Shown here: in pieces, positions 7,836-17,714 of the stretch
Position numbering within the stretch: position 1 is the first letter of the stretch
Layout of the letters: each line of letters starts with the position of its first letter
From: Hymenobacter ruricola
GTDB taxonomy: Bacteria > Bacteroidota > Bacteroidia > Cytophagales > Hymenobacteraceae
Assembly (NCBI RefSeq): GCF_015694525.1
Contig: NZ_JADQDM010000002.1
Coordinates: 620,001 to 684,000 of the forward strand
Length of the DNA stretch: 64,000 nucleotides
Direction: 5' to 3'
The notes under the pieces: generated by a model
Databases searched by the model: none
The model's input: only the letters and a program-made list of their open reading frames with translations
What the model was told of the DNA's origin: nothing
Program-made: the position numbers and the translations under genes

Positions 7836-8579
7836 CCTTTTCGCAGGAAGCCCGGTAGTGGATGCCGCCGTACAGGCGCGAAATCCCTGCCTCCGTTCCG
7901 GTCTGCTCAAACGAAGTGTAAGAGCGCACGCCTGTCCCAAACTGCACGCAGCCGTGGGCACCCACAGGCCGGGGCCAGTGGGCGGGGTGTAAGCGGTGGC
8001 ATTGTCGTACCCATCGGTGCGCGACCATTCTAAAACGGCCGCCCCGACTTTCTTACCAAAGTCAATGGAGCGGGCTTGCGAGGCAGCATCCGCGCCGTTC
8101 TGGTAAGCAGCCACGTTGGCGGTTTCCAGCGAATCAATCGTGGCTTTGTTGGCCGCCGAAGCATTGGGGAATATCCCCCGGTTAATGGTCGCCAGGGCCG
8201 CATTGGCGCTTAGGGCCCAGTTATAGGCCAGCGTCTTGTCGGCCACGGGCAGGCCATTCAGGCCGTTGAGCTGGCCAGCTAAGGACGTAGCTCCTGCGAT
8301 GCCCGGCACCACGGCTTCGCAGCCCGCGACGCCGGAGTAGCCGAAGGGCCGGCCAAAAATATTAAGCGGCCCCGCCTGCGTGGTGCGGACGAGTTCCAAC
8401 TGCAGGTTGAGCCACGACTGGGCAACATCGGCCCGGTACGACGCGGCCGGCGCCGAAGGGTTGGCCGGCGTGTCCGTTTTCGAGTCGGAGCAAGCCATGG
8501 AGCCCAGTAATAGGAGCAGAAGCAGCAGCCAGGCAGCAACGGGCTTGAAGGGTGCAGCTATTTCAGGAGTGTGTTGCAT
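7801..8579 (-). pseudogene. Vanadium-dependent haloperoxidase lipoprotein, internally deleted and frameshifted
   Basis: The gene begins at 8579 with a lipoprotein signal ('LLLLLGSMACSDSK') and reads through a typical N-terminal helical domain to 'YTPPTGPGLWVPT', a family hallmark. At about 7950 the frame changes and a large internal portion, including the serine-glycine-histidine segment, is missing. Another minus-strand frame resumes with 'YTSFEQTGTEAGISRLYGG' and 'IHYR', which carries the Arg-x5-His of the vanadate site. The 3' end is then lost at the junction with the kinase remnant near 7830. Haloperoxidases of this PAP2-related family oxidise halides; this copy cannot be functional. Confidence 0.7.
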
Positions 8580-8863
8580 GGGGTTTGAACGAGAATGAAG
8601 TTGGAAATCATGCGTTAGAAGCAGACGGTGCGGCCCTGATAACTGTCTAAAACTACCCGCCTCTATCAGGCGCTGCCAGCTTAATAGCCCAGCCGTGCGC
8701 GGGCAAAGGCGACGCCGCAGCGCGATGGATTAACGACCTGTTCTGTCGTTTATCGACCGCACCAGGTGGCTGGTCGATGGCCGGCGCAGGCGACCTTCAC
8801 GCTTGCCGGGGAAATGATTCTATTTTTGCAGCCACCCCCAACCGCCCCTCACCCCTTCTTTTA
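8580..8863. other. Intergenic region upstream of hutH with two dyads
   Basis: No gene seen. It holds the inverted repeats AACGAC (8732-8737) / GTCGTT (8745-8750) and ATCGACC (8752-8758) / GGTCGAT (8772-8778), possible regulator sites for hutH or relics of the decayed locus. Confidence 0.35.
8821..8828 (+). promoter_or_regulatory. Minus-7 element TATTTTTG of hutH
   Basis: A perfect TAnnTTTG ending 35 bases before the hutH ATG at 8864. A TTG at 8803-8805 lies 15 bases upstream, slightly short for a minus-33 element. Confidence 0.5.
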
Positions 8864-10357
8864 ATGCCCACCCATACCATCTCGTCCGCGCAGCCCCTCA
8901 CCCTGGCCGCGCTGGCCACCGTGCTGGCCGACGGCCACCCCGTGCAGCTCGGCAACGACGCCAAAGCCCAAATTGCCGCCTGCCACGCCTACCTGCACCA
9001 GCGCCTCTCGCACGACGACAAGCCGATTTACGGCATCAACACCGGCTTCGGCTCCTTATATAATGTGGGCATTGCGCCCGAGGAGCGCGCCCAGCTGCAG
9101 GTGAACCTGATGATGTCGCACGCCTGCGGCACCGGCGCCGAAGTGCCCCAGCACCTGGTGCGCCTCATGCTTTTCCTCAAGGCTCAAAGCCTGAGCTACG
9201 GGCACAGCGGCGTGCAGGTGGCCACCGCCGAGCGCCTCGTGGCCATGTACAACCGCGAAATCCTGCCCGTGGTCTACGAGCAAGGCAGCCTGGGTGCCTC
9301 CGGCGATTTGGCTCCCTTGGCCCATCTGTGCCTGCCCCTGCTGGGTCTGGGCGAAGTGAATTATCAAGGATACCGACTGGCGGCGGCCGACGCCATGAGC
9401 CTGTTTAGCTGGGAGCCCATTGCGCTGCAAGCTAAGGAAGGCCTGGCGCTGCTCAACGGCACGCAGTTCATGCTGGCCTACGCCGTGGAAGGCGTGCTGC
9501 GCGCCCAGCAGCTGGTCAGTGCGGCCGATGTCATCGGCGCGCTTTCCACCGAAGCCTTCGGGGGCTGTACCGACCCGTTCAACGAGAACCTGCACCGCAT
9601 CCGGCCGCACGCCGGGCAGGTGACGGTGGCCCGCCGCCTGCGCGAGCTGCTGGCCGGCTCGGAGCTGCAAACCCAGCCGCGCCACGCCGTGCAGGACCCC
9701 TACTCTTTCCGCTGCCAGCCGCAGGTGCACGGCGCCTCGCGCGATGCCCTGGCCTACGTGGCCCAGGTGGTGGAAACCGAGTGCAACTCCGTGACCGACA
9801 ACCCCAACATCTTCCCCGACGAAGACCTGATACTAAGCGGCGGCAATTTCCACGGCCAGCCCCTGGCCCTGGCCCTCGACCACCTGGCCGTGGCCGTGGC
9901 CGAGCTGGGCAGCATCTCGGAGCGCCGCACCTACCAGCTCATTTCCGGGCAGCGCGGCCTGCCCACCTACCTGGTGGCCGAGCCGGGCCTGAACTCCGGC
10001 CTGATGATTCCGCAGTACACCGCCGCCGGCATCGTGAGCCAGAACAAGCAGCTCTGCACGCCCGCGTCGGTCGACAGCATCGTGAGCAGCAACGGCCAGG
10101 AAGACCACGTGAGCATGGGCGCCAACGCCGCCACCAAGAGCCGCCGCGTGCTCGACAACGTGGAGCAGGTGCTCGGCATTGAGCTGCTCACGGCCGTGCA
10201 GGCGCTGGCCTTCCGCCGCCCCGGCCGCACTTCGGCTGAGCTGGAGCGGGTGGTGGAGGCCTTTGGCAAAGAAGTCAACTTTGTGGCCCGCGACCGGGTG
10301 CTGTACCCCGATTTGCACAAAGCCGCGGCCTTCGTCCGTAAGTTTGACTGGCAATAA
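8864..10357 (+). CDS. hutH: Histidine ammonia-lyase
   Basis: Converts L-histidine to trans-urocanate and ammonia, the first step of histidine degradation. The protein has about 497 residues, the normal length. The 'GASGDLAPLAH' stretch at about residues 143-153 contains the Ala-Ser-Gly that cyclises to the MIO prosthetic group. Later family segments include 'QDPYSFRCQPQVHGASRD', 'TDNPNIF' and 'GGNFHGQPLALALD'. The start chosen is the ATG at 8864, which follows a promoter-like TATTTTTG; the open frame extends 87 bases further upstream, through that element. No hutU, hutI or hutG is nearby, so the pathway is dispersed. Confidence 0.96.
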   Translation: MPTHTISSAQPLTLAALATVLADGHPVQLGNDAKAQIAACHAYLHQRLSHDDKPIYGINTGFGSLYNVGIAPEERAQLQVNLMMSHACGTGAEVPQHLVRLMLFLKAQSLSYGHSGVQVATAERLVAMYNREILPVVYEQGSLGASGDLAPLAHLCLPLLGLGEVNYQGYRLAAADAMSLFSWEPIALQAKEGLALLNGTQFMLAYAVEGVLRAQQLVSAADVIGALSTEAFGGCTDPFNENLHRIRPHAGQVTVARRLRELLAGSELQTQPRHAVQDPYSFRCQPQVHGASRDALAYVAQVVETECNSVTDNPNIFPDEDLILSGGNFHGQPLALALDHLAVAVAELGSISERRTYQLISGQRGLPTYLVAEPGLNSGLMIPQYTAAGIVSQNKQLCTPASVDSIVSSNGQEDHVSMGANAATKSRRVLDNVEQVLGIELLTAVQALAFRRPGRTSAELERVVEAFGKEVNFVARDRVLYPDLHKAAAFVRKFDWQ

Positions 10358-10473
10358 GGCGCCGGCTGCGCTTTCAAAGGAAAAGCGGCAGCGCGGCTTT
10401 GGCGCCAAGCGCGGCCTGAATTTTGCGCGCCCCGGGCGCTAAGCCGCTGCCTTTTGCGTTACGAGTGCTGTTT

Positions 10474-12492
10474 ATGAAGCTGGTGAACCGCTATTTCTTG
10501 CTCCTGACCCTGTGGCTGGGGGTGGCCGCTGCCGCCCGTGCCCAGGTATGCCCTTCGCCAAACCAGCCCGCCTGCACGTTCGATGCAGTAGACAACGTTA
10601 GCGGCCAAGTGGTTACCTCTTTTTGCGTGGGCAAGCCGGTGCGCTTCGTGCTGGCCTGCGGCCGCAATATTCTCCCCACCGAGCTGTATTATGGCGTGCG
10701 GCCCGGAGTAAGCACTGTTTTTCCCGGTTGCAAACCATCTACCTCGCCGAATGCCGCCACTTTCGTGTATACCCCCACCCGGGCTGATGTAGGACCAGTT
10801 ACTGTTTCGGAGCTGGCCACCGCCGACCCCACTGCGCCAGGCGGCTCTACCTACTATATCCGTAACTACCAGGTCTACGACAACGTGGCGCCCGCCTTCA
10901 CCGTGGCGCCCTGCCCCAGCAGCAACGCGCTGATTACCATTACCGACCTCACCTACGACTTCTACTCGGTGCAATTTGGGACCAATCCGCCGGTGAACCT
11001 GGCGCCGGGCCAGCGCCGGGCGGTGGTGCCGGTGCCCGGCGGGGCTACGTCCGTGACGGTAACCGGTCATTACACGGCGCCCAACATTTGCGAAAGCCTA
11101 CCGGCCACGCAAAACATTGCGCCGCTGCCGCCACCCCAAACGCCACTTTTCACCACCCTGACCCTGCTGGCGCCCCTGCCCGGCGGCACGGCCACGCTGG
11201 CCATTGGGCAGTTGCCCACCGGCTACCTCTACACCCTGCAGCGGACCGATGCCAGCGTGCCCGGCGGCTTTGCCACGGTAGCCAGCCTGCCCGCCAACGC
11301 CAGCAGCTTCACGCTGACTGGCGCCGTGGCCGGCGGCTACCGCGTGCGCCGCACCGACCCCTGCCACCTCGATTCCGCGTTTTCGCCGCTGCGCTACCCG
11401 CTCAGCCTACGGGGCACGTCGACCCAAAACAGCAACCAATTGCTGTTTGACGACGGCGGCAGCCCGGGCACCACCTACACCGTCACGCGCGATGGCAACA
11501 ACCTGCCAGGGTTCACGCCCATTGCGGGCGGGGGCGGGCTGGAAGACGCCACCGGCGAATGCGGCACCAGCTACCGCTACGTGGTGACGGCTACCTACCC
11601 CGACGGCGGCAAGTCGGTTTCCAACGAAGTGACCATTCTCACGGCTTCGACACTGCCGCCGGCCCGGCCGCTGCTGCTGGCCAGCTTCAACGTGCGCAAC
11701 GTGGTGGAGCTGACGCCGTTGCTGGCCAGCCCGCCGCTGGGCAAGGGCAGCACCCTGTTTTACCGCCGCACGGCGGGCGCCAACGCCCCCGCCGATTACG
11801 GCACCGCCACCACGCTGCGGCCACAACGTGATTCTTCGGCCCTGACGGAGCTGCGGAAGGCGCCGCCCTGCTACTCGGTGCGGGTGGTGGACGTGTGCGG
11901 CAACGCCTCGGCCGAGAGCCCCAGCACCTGCCCCGCCCTGCTCGCGGCCCGGCCCACCGATGCCGCCGGCACCACCACGGCCCTGACCTGGTCCGCCTTC
12001 ACCGGCCCCGACCCCACCGCGCCGGCCACCTACGTGCTCCAGCGCCTCGGCCCCGATTTCAGCGTGCTGCCCAACCCGGTGCCGGTGAGCGGCGGCAGTT
12101 ACACCGACCTCGGCCCGCCCACCGACGAGCAGGTGCTGCGCTACCGCCTCCAAATCAGCGGGGCGGGGCTGCCCGCCAGCGCGGTGAGCTACTCCAACGT
12201 GGCCACCGTCATGCGGCCGCTGTTTCTCACCATTCCCACGGCCTTCACGCCCAACGGCGACGGGCTGAACGACGTGCTGGAAGTGAAGGGCAAGTACTTG
12301 AAGGACTACACCTTTGTGATAGTGGACCGCAACGGCCAAGAGGTTTTCCGCGGCTCGCAACGCGCCGACGTGTGGGACGGGCGCATTCAGGGGCACGCGC
12401 CGGTGCTGGGCACCTACGTGTGGCGCTTCCGGCAAGACAACGCGGACGGCACGCCCTTCACGGCCTCGGGCTCGGTCACGATTTTGAAGTAA
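10474..12492 (+). CDS. T9SS type B (gliding-associated C-terminal) surface protein
   Basis: About 672 residues. The ATG at 10474 places a signal peptide ending 'AARAQV' at about residue 24. The middle consists of several immunoglobulin- or fibronectin-like modules rich in Pro, Thr and Gly. The C-terminus is a type B sorting domain: 'IPTAFTPNGDGLNDVLEVKG' followed by 'IVDRNGQEVFRG', 'VWDGRIQG' and 'GTYVWRFRQDNADG'. It should be secreted by T9SS; type B substrates depend on other partners than type A. No enzymatic motif was found, so an adhesin-like or structural role is only an inference. Confidence 0.87.
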   Translation: MKLVNRYFLLLTLWLGVAAAARAQVCPSPNQPACTFDAVDNVSGQVVTSFCVGKPVRFVLACGRNILPTELYYGVRPGVSTVFPGCKPSTSPNAATFVYTPTRADVGPVTVSELATADPTAPGGSTYYIRNYQVYDNVAPAFTVAPCPSSNALITITDLTYDFYSVQFGTNPPVNLAPGQRRAVVPVPGGATSVTVTGHYTAPNICESLPATQNIAPLPPPQTPLFTTLTLLAPLPGGTATLAIGQLPTGYLYTLQRTDASVPGGFATVASLPANASSFTLTGAVAGGYRVRRTDPCHLDSAFSPLRYPLSLRGTSTQNSNQLLFDDGGSPGTTYTVTRDGNNLPGFTPIAGGGGLEDATGECGTSYRYVVTATYPDGGKSVSNEVTILTASTLPPARPLLLASFNVRNVVELTPLLASPPLGKGSTLFYRRTAGANAPADYGTATTLRPQRDSSALTELRKAPPCYSVRVVDVCGNASAESPSTCPALLAARPTDAAGTTTALTWSAFTGPDPTAPATYVLQRLGPDFSVLPNPVPVSGGSYTDLGPPTDEQVLRYRLQISGAGLPASAVSYSNVATVMRPLFLTIPTAFTPNGDGLNDVLEVKGKYLKDYTFVIVDRNGQEVFRGSQRADVWDGRIQGHAPVLGTYVWRFRQDNADGTPFTASGSVTILK

Positions 12493-12603
12493 GCCCTAGC
12501 CGCTGCGAACCCTGGGGCCATTTCCGGCGTCTTTGAGGAAGCAAGTCGCCCACTTTTGGGCTTTGGCTTGTTCCTGCTAATACAAAAACTGTTAACTGAT
12601 ACC

Positions 12604-12942
12604 ATGGCATTCGACCTGACCGGCATGATGGGCAAAGTGAAAGAGCTGCAAGACAAGATGCAGCAGGCCCAGCAGGAAATTCAACACCTCACCGCCACGG
12701 GCGAGGCCGGCGGCGGCCTGGTGCGCGCCACGGCTAGCGGCCACCGCAAGGTGCTCAAGCTCGAAATCGACGAGAGCCTGCTCACCCCGCAGGACCGCGA
12801 CATGCTGGCCGACCTCGTGGTGGCCGCCGTCAACAAAGCCCTGGACGAAGCCGCCGAGCTGGCCCGCCAAGAGCTCCAACGCAAAACCAGCGGCCTGATG
12901 CCCAACGTGCCCGGCCTCGACCTGAGTGGCTTTGGCGCCTAG
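12604..12942 (+). CDS. ybaB: YbaB/EbfC-family nucleoid-associated protein
   Basis: 112 residues from the ATG at 12604 ('MAFDLTGMMGKVKELQDKM'). The N-terminal Gln/Lys-rich helix, the central 'ATASGHRKVLKLEIDESLL' and the C-terminal helix with 'VVAAVNKALDEA' are the YbaB/EbfC signature. The family forms tweezer-like dimers that bind DNA. Genes of this family usually sit beside dnaX and recR; here the neighbour is a glycosyltransferase whose possible GTG start overlaps the last 17 bases. Confidence 0.93.
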   Translation: MAFDLTGMMGKVKELQDKMQQAQQEIQHLTATGEAGGGLVRATASGHRKVLKLEIDESLLTPQDRDMLADLVVAAVNKALDEAAELARQELQRKTSGLMPNVPGLDLSGFGA

Positions 12943-13981
12943 GCCCGCCGCGGTCGGCGCCTGCGCCGACGTGGCCATTGTCATCCTGAACTGGAACGGC
13001 GCGGGCTTCCTGCGCCGCTTTCTGCCCGGCGTGCTCACCCACGCCGACGGCGCCCGCGTCATCGTGGCCGACAACGCCTCGACCGATGACTCGGTGGAGG
13101 TGATGTCGCGCGAGTTTCCGCTGGTGGAGCTGCTGCTGCTGGAACGCAACTTTGGCTTCTGCGAGGGCTACAACCAGGCCCTGGCCCAGGTCGACAGCGA
13201 CTTTTTTGTGCTGCTGAACTCCGACGTGGAGGTGACCCTGGGCTGGCTGCGCCCGCTGCGCGCCCTGCTCGAAGCCGGCCCGCGCATCGCCGCCGTGCAG
13301 CCCAAAATCCTCGCCCACGCCGACCCCACGTACTTCGAGTACGCCGGCGGCGGCGGCGGCTACCTCGACCGGCTGGCCTACCCCTTCTGCCGCGGCCGGC
13401 TGTTCGACACCCTCGAAAAAGACCACGGCCAGTACGACGACCCGCGCCCCGTGGCCTGGGCCAGCGGCGCCTGCCTGCTGGTGCGCCGCAGCGCCTGGCA
13501 GGCCCTGGGCGGCCTGGAACCGGCCTTTTTCGCGCACATGGAGGAAATTGACTTCTGCTGGCGCCTGCAGAACGCGGGCCACGAGGTGTGGTACCACGGC
13601 GGCAGCGCGGTGCACCACGTGGGCGGCGGCACCCTGCCCAAAACCAACCCGCGCAAAACCTACCTCAACTTCCGCAACGGCCTGACGCTGCTCTACAAAA
13701 ACGCCGCGCCCGGCGAGGTGTTCTGGGCCATGTGGCAGCGGCTGGTGCTGGACGGCGTGGCCGGCATGAAATTTCTGCTGGGCGGCGAGTTCGGCAATTT
13801 CCGCGCGGTGCTGCGGGCTCACTTCAGCTTCTACGGCAAGCTGGGCTACTGGCGCAAGCGGCGGCAGGCGGCCCGGCCGCACCTGCGCGTGGCCGAGCGC
13901 CAGGGCGTGTACAACGGCAGCCTGGTGTGGGCCTACTTTGCCCGGGGCAAGCGGCGGTTTTCCGATTTAGGCATCAAATAA
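12926..13981 (+). CDS. Family 2 glycosyltransferase (rhamnosyltransferase-like)
   Basis: 351 residues with a GT-A fold: 'VAIVILNWNG' at about residues 16-25, 'VIVADNASTDDS' at about 47-58, and the metal-binding 'LLNSDVEVTLGW' at about 93-104. The region 'WASGACLLVRR' and 'FFAHMEEIDFCWRLQNAG' is typical of WbbL-like rhamnosyltransferases, which add a sugar to lipid-linked or O-antigen precursors at the inner membrane. The start is uncertain: the GTG at 12926 overlaps ybaB, and a GTG at 12971 right before 'AIVILNWNG' would remove the overlap. The acceptor is unknown. Confidence 0.88.
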   Translation: MALAPRPAAVGACADVAIVILNWNGAGFLRRFLPGVLTHADGARVIVADNASTDDSVEVMSREFPLVELLLLERNFGFCEGYNQALAQVDSDFFVLLNSDVEVTLGWLRPLRALLEAGPRIAAVQPKILAHADPTYFEYAGGGGGYLDRLAYPFCRGRLFDTLEKDHGQYDDPRPVAWASGACLLVRRSAWQALGGLEPAFFAHMEEIDFCWRLQNAGHEVWYHGGSAVHHVGGGTLPKTNPRKTYLNFRNGLTLLYKNAAPGEVFWAMWQRLVLDGVAGMKFLLGGEFGNFRAVLRAHFSFYGKLGYWRKRRQAARPHLRVAERQGVYNGSLVWAYFARGKRRFSDLGIK

Positions 13982-14001
13982 GGTCTTCATTCGGCCGGGG
14001 C

Positions 14002-14009
14002 TATATTTG
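14002..14009 (+). promoter_or_regulatory. Minus-7 element TATATTTG
   Basis: A perfect TAnnTTTG ending 49 bases upstream of the small secreted basic protein gene at 14059. Confidence 0.45.
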
Positions 14010-14058
14010 GCGGCCGTTGCGTAGCCGTTGCGCCGCCGTCTTCCCGTTTTGCTTACCG

Positions 14059-14328
14059 ATGCAAAAAGCCCTTCTCCTGCTGCTGGCTGGCACGCTGCTG
14101 GTCCTAACCTCACTGGCCCCGGCGTCGGCGCAGGGGTTCCACCGCTTTGGCCACGCCAACCGCGCCCTCACCAAAAAGAAAGAGCATTCGACCAAGCACG
14201 TCAAGCACCGCGATAAAACCAAAAAGGTGAAAAAGCGCAAGCCCAAAAACGGCGAGGAAAAGCGCCACAAACAAGCCAAACAGCAAGAGCTGAACCGGGA
14301 GGCCAAGAAATACGACGCCGAGGAGTAA
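14059..14328 (+). CDS. Small secreted lysine-rich protein
   Basis: 89 residues. The ATG at 14059 gives a signal peptide ('MQKALLLLLAGTLLVL', cleavage near 'ASAQG' at about residue 25). The mature part of about 65 residues is extremely basic, with runs such as 'KKKEHSTKHVKHRDKTKK' and 'KRKPKNGEEKRHKQAK', and ends 'REAKKYDAEE'. No domain is recognised. Similar short exported Lys-rich proteins are annotated as hypothetical in related genomes. It stands alone with its own promoter-like TATATTTG. A role in binding surface polyanions is possible but only inferred from charge. Confidence 0.7.
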   Translation: MQKALLLLLAGTLLVLTSLAPASAQGFHRFGHANRALTKKKEHSTKHVKHRDKTKKVKKRKPKNGEEKRHKQAKQQELNREAKKYDAEE

Positions 14329-14380
14329 GCCAGTCGCTCAACAGTCCTCTAAAAAGCGTTGGCCGGTGCGGAGGGCCTGC

Positions 14381-14599
14381 CTACAAGTCCCACACGGTGC
14401 TGCGCTGCTGGCGCATGGCCCTGCGCACGTTCATCCAAAAAGCCCCCGCGAAATAGAGCACAATGGGCGAACCAAACGTGAAAAACGAGGCGTACACGAA
14501 CGACAGCCGCACGCTACGCGTGCTGAACCCCCACTTCTGGGCCAGGGCCGAACACAACCCAAACGATTGGGTTTCGAGGTAGTCGGTGAAGCGTTTCAT
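14381..14599 (-). CDS. PspC-domain small membrane protein
   Basis: 72 residues with a PspC-like layout: 'GLCSALAQKWGFSTRSVRL' followed by one long hydrophobic span ('FVYASFFTFGSPIVLYFAGA') and a basic tail. PspC-type proteins sit in the inner membrane and take part in envelope-stress responses in other bacteria; single-domain copies like this are common in Bacteroidota without the other psp genes, and none are visible here. The function is therefore inferred only at family level. Confidence 0.75.
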   Translation of the reverse strand: MKRFTDYLETQSFGLCSALAQKWGFSTRSVRLSFVYASFFTFGSPIVLYFAGAFWMNVRRAMRQQRSTVWDL

Positions 14600-14760
14600 G
14601 GGCGGTAGGGACTGGCGAAATACGGATTGTCTGGGCTAAGATAGGGCTTCGGCGGCGCGGGGGCAAGCCCGGCCGTGTAATTTCGCCCATTCCCGTTTGA
14701 CTAATTTTGGGTCTTTTACGTTGAAAGGGCAGGTTTTCGTTTCCCCGTTGCACCATCTTG

Positions 14761-16572
14761 ATGAGTAAATTTTTGCGGCCAATGGCCCACGGGCTGCTGG
14801 CGGCCCCGCTGTTGCTCTCGGCCTGCGCCCTGCCGCGCGTGCTGAAGCAGGCCGAAGCCGGGCGCACCGTGGCGGCCCGCCCCACCCCGCTGCTGGCCTC
14901 GGGCGAGGCCGTCCCGTTTGAGGTAACAGCCCGCGTGCCGGCCAGCCACCTGCACAAAGGCGTGGCCTACGAGCTGCTGCTGCGCTACCGCTACGAGCAC
15001 GGCCTGCGCGAAGACACCCTCGGCCGCCTCACCTTCGCGGTGGGCAATTTTGTGTACGACGACGAGCACAAGGGCCAGCTGGTGGCCACCCAGAAGTTCA
15101 GCATTCCCAACACGCCCGGCCGCAACCCCGGCGAGCTGCTGGCCCGTGGCCAGGTGCGCGAGCTGAAGAAAAACGGCAAAGTGCTGCGCGCCAACGCCGA
15201 CCTGCTGGTGGCCCGCGGCATCGCCGACCCCGCCCGCCTCGTCACCCGCGAAGACACCGTGCTGACGCTGCTGCCCGAGCACGCCAGCAATACCATGAGC
15301 GGCACCCGCGTGCTGCCCTTCTACTTCGATGAGGACAAGTGGTTTATCCGCGGCTACCTGGGCACCAACGTGCAGGCCCTGGAAGACCTCATCGACGCCA
15401 ACCAGCACACCCGGCAGGTGCTCATCATTGCCGGCCACTCGCCCGACTCGACCGACGCCCACAACCGGGCCCTGGCCAGCAAGCGCGTGCGCATGCTGCT
15501 GTACTACTACAAGCAGCGGGTGAAAACCTTCTCGTACCTCAATAAGAACGAGAACATTCGCTACGACACCCTGGCCTACGTACGCAAGTGGGACACTTTC
15601 CTGGGCAAGGTCACGTCCTCGGCCCTCAAGCCTGAGCAGATGGATTCGGTGGTGTCCATCATCAACGACACGAAGGGCACGTTCGAGCAGAAAGAAAAGG
15701 CCCTGCACCAGCTTTCCTACTTCGACTACATCGAGCAGTACATCTACCCGGTGCTGCGCTTCGGCACCGTGGCCGTGACCTACACTGCCCCCAAGCGCTA
15801 CGATTCGGAAGTGTACCTGCTGTCGAAGAAAATAGTGGAAAAGCAGGTCGAAGCCGATGCCCTTACGCCCGAGGAGTTGCGCTACTCGGCCACGCTCACG
15901 CCCCTGCTGGCCGAAAAGCAGCGCATCTACGAAGTGGCCGCCGCCAACAACCCCAACAGCTGGGAAGCCTTCCACAACCTGGGCGTGGTGCTGCTGCAGC
16001 GCGGCGAAAAGGAGCCCACTCCCAAAACCCAGAAAGCGTATTACCACCGCGCGGCCGTCAATTTCACGCTGGCGGCCCACCGCAACCCCACGGCCGAGTT
16101 CTTCTACCACGCCGCCACGGCCTACCACCGGGCCGGCGACCGCCTCGAAGCCCTGCAGAACTACGATTACGCCATCAAGCTGGGCGGCCCGCGCCCGCTG
16201 CTGCGCAAGGTGTTCTCCGACCGCGCGGCGCTGGAAATTGAAGTGGGCCAGCCCGATGAGGCCCTGCGCAGCCTGCAATACGCCGGTCCCTCCTACCAGA
16301 ACGCCCTTAACAAAGGCCTGATTCTGGTGGGGCGCGAGGGCTACGACCTGGCCCTGGAGCAGTACCGCCTCGCCCAAACCCTGCGCCCCGCAGCCGCCGC
16401 GCCCGTCTACGGCATGGCCGTGGTGGCCGCCCGCCAGAAAAACGAGGCCGAAATGGGCCAACTGCTCAAACAAGCTGTAGCCCTGGACCGTGCCTACGCC
16501 CAGCGCGCCGTGGAAGACCTGGAGTTTCAGGATTATGCCCAGGGCAAGGTATTTCGGGAGTCGTTGAAGTAG
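14761..16572 (+). CDS. Lipoprotein with OmpA-like segment and TPR repeats
   Basis: About 603 residues. The N-terminus has a lipobox ('LLLSACALPRVL', Cys near residue 21). Residues of roughly 200-245 contain 'VLIIAGHSPDSTDAHNRALA' and 'SKRVRMLLYYYKQR', resembling the OmpA-type peptidoglycan-binding motif G-H-x-D with the following N-x-x-L-x-x-x-R. The C-terminal third has TPR repeats ('NSWEAFHNLGVVLLQRG', 'AEFFYHAATAYHRAGDRLEA', 'LALEQYRLAQTLRPAAAAP'). A surface- or peptidoglycan-facing scaffold is plausible. The ATG at 14761 was chosen over an adjacent TTG. Confidence 0.7.
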   Translation: MSKFLRPMAHGLLAAPLLLSACALPRVLKQAEAGRTVAARPTPLLASGEAVPFEVTARVPASHLHKGVAYELLLRYRYEHGLREDTLGRLTFAVGNFVYDDEHKGQLVATQKFSIPNTPGRNPGELLARGQVRELKKNGKVLRANADLLVARGIADPARLVTREDTVLTLLPEHASNTMSGTRVLPFYFDEDKWFIRGYLGTNVQALEDLIDANQHTRQVLIIAGHSPDSTDAHNRALASKRVRMLLYYYKQRVKTFSYLNKNENIRYDTLAYVRKWDTFLGKVTSSALKPEQMDSVVSIINDTKGTFEQKEKALHQLSYFDYIEQYIYPVLRFGTVAVTYTAPKRYDSEVYLLSKKIVEKQVEADALTPEELRYSATLTPLLAEKQRIYEVAAANNPNSWEAFHNLGVVLLQRGEKEPTPKTQKAYYHRAAVNFTLAAHRNPTAEFFYHAATAYHRAGDRLEALQNYDYAIKLGGPRPLLRKVFSDRAALEIEVGQPDEALRSLQYAGPSYQNALNKGLILVGREGYDLALEQYRLAQTLRPAAAAPVYGMAVVAARQKNEAEMGQLLKQAVALDRAYAQRAVEDLEFQDYAQGKVFRESLK

Positions 16573-16574
16573 TT

Positions 16575-16606
16575 TTTGCCCGGGCGCCGGGGCCGTCGTA
16601 GCTTTG
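16575..16606 (+). promoter_or_regulatory. Full promoter TTTG-N20-TAGCTTTG of the E1-beta gene
   Basis: TTTG at 16575-16578 and TAGCTTTG at 16599-16606 are separated by 20 bases, matching the Bacteroidota minus-33/minus-7 consensus. The ATG of the downstream gene lies 38 bases further. This is the best complete promoter in the window. Confidence 0.65.
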
Positions 16607-16644
16607 TCAGACGGCATTGGGCCGTTTTTTACTTAGCTGAACAG

Positions 16645-17628
<984 letters not shown>

Positions 17629-17650
17629 GCAATTCTTAAGTCTTGCTCTC

Positions 17651-17680
17651 AAAAAAGCCTGCCCCAGCGCAGGCTTTTTT
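17651..17680 (+). terminator. Rho-independent terminator of pdhB
   Basis: Perfect 12-base arms (AAAAAAGCCTGC / GCAGGCTTTTTT) around a 6-base loop, 23 bases after the pdhB stop. The downstream lipoprotein frame runs open through this hairpin, which argues for a start after it. Confidence 0.9.
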
Positions 17681-17714
17681 ATTGCTCACAGGCGTGGGAA
17701 TGTCCATTTACGTT

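Noticed and set aside
14716..16617. 633-codon minus-strand frame over the TPR lipoprotein
   Set aside because: Antisense shadow; no signal or domain, while the plus strand has lipobox, OmpA-like and TPR features.
17643..17714. Upstream extension of the second RsiV-like lipoprotein
   Set aside because: The extension reads through the pdhB terminator hairpin at 17651-17680, which cannot be translated usefully from a terminated transcript.
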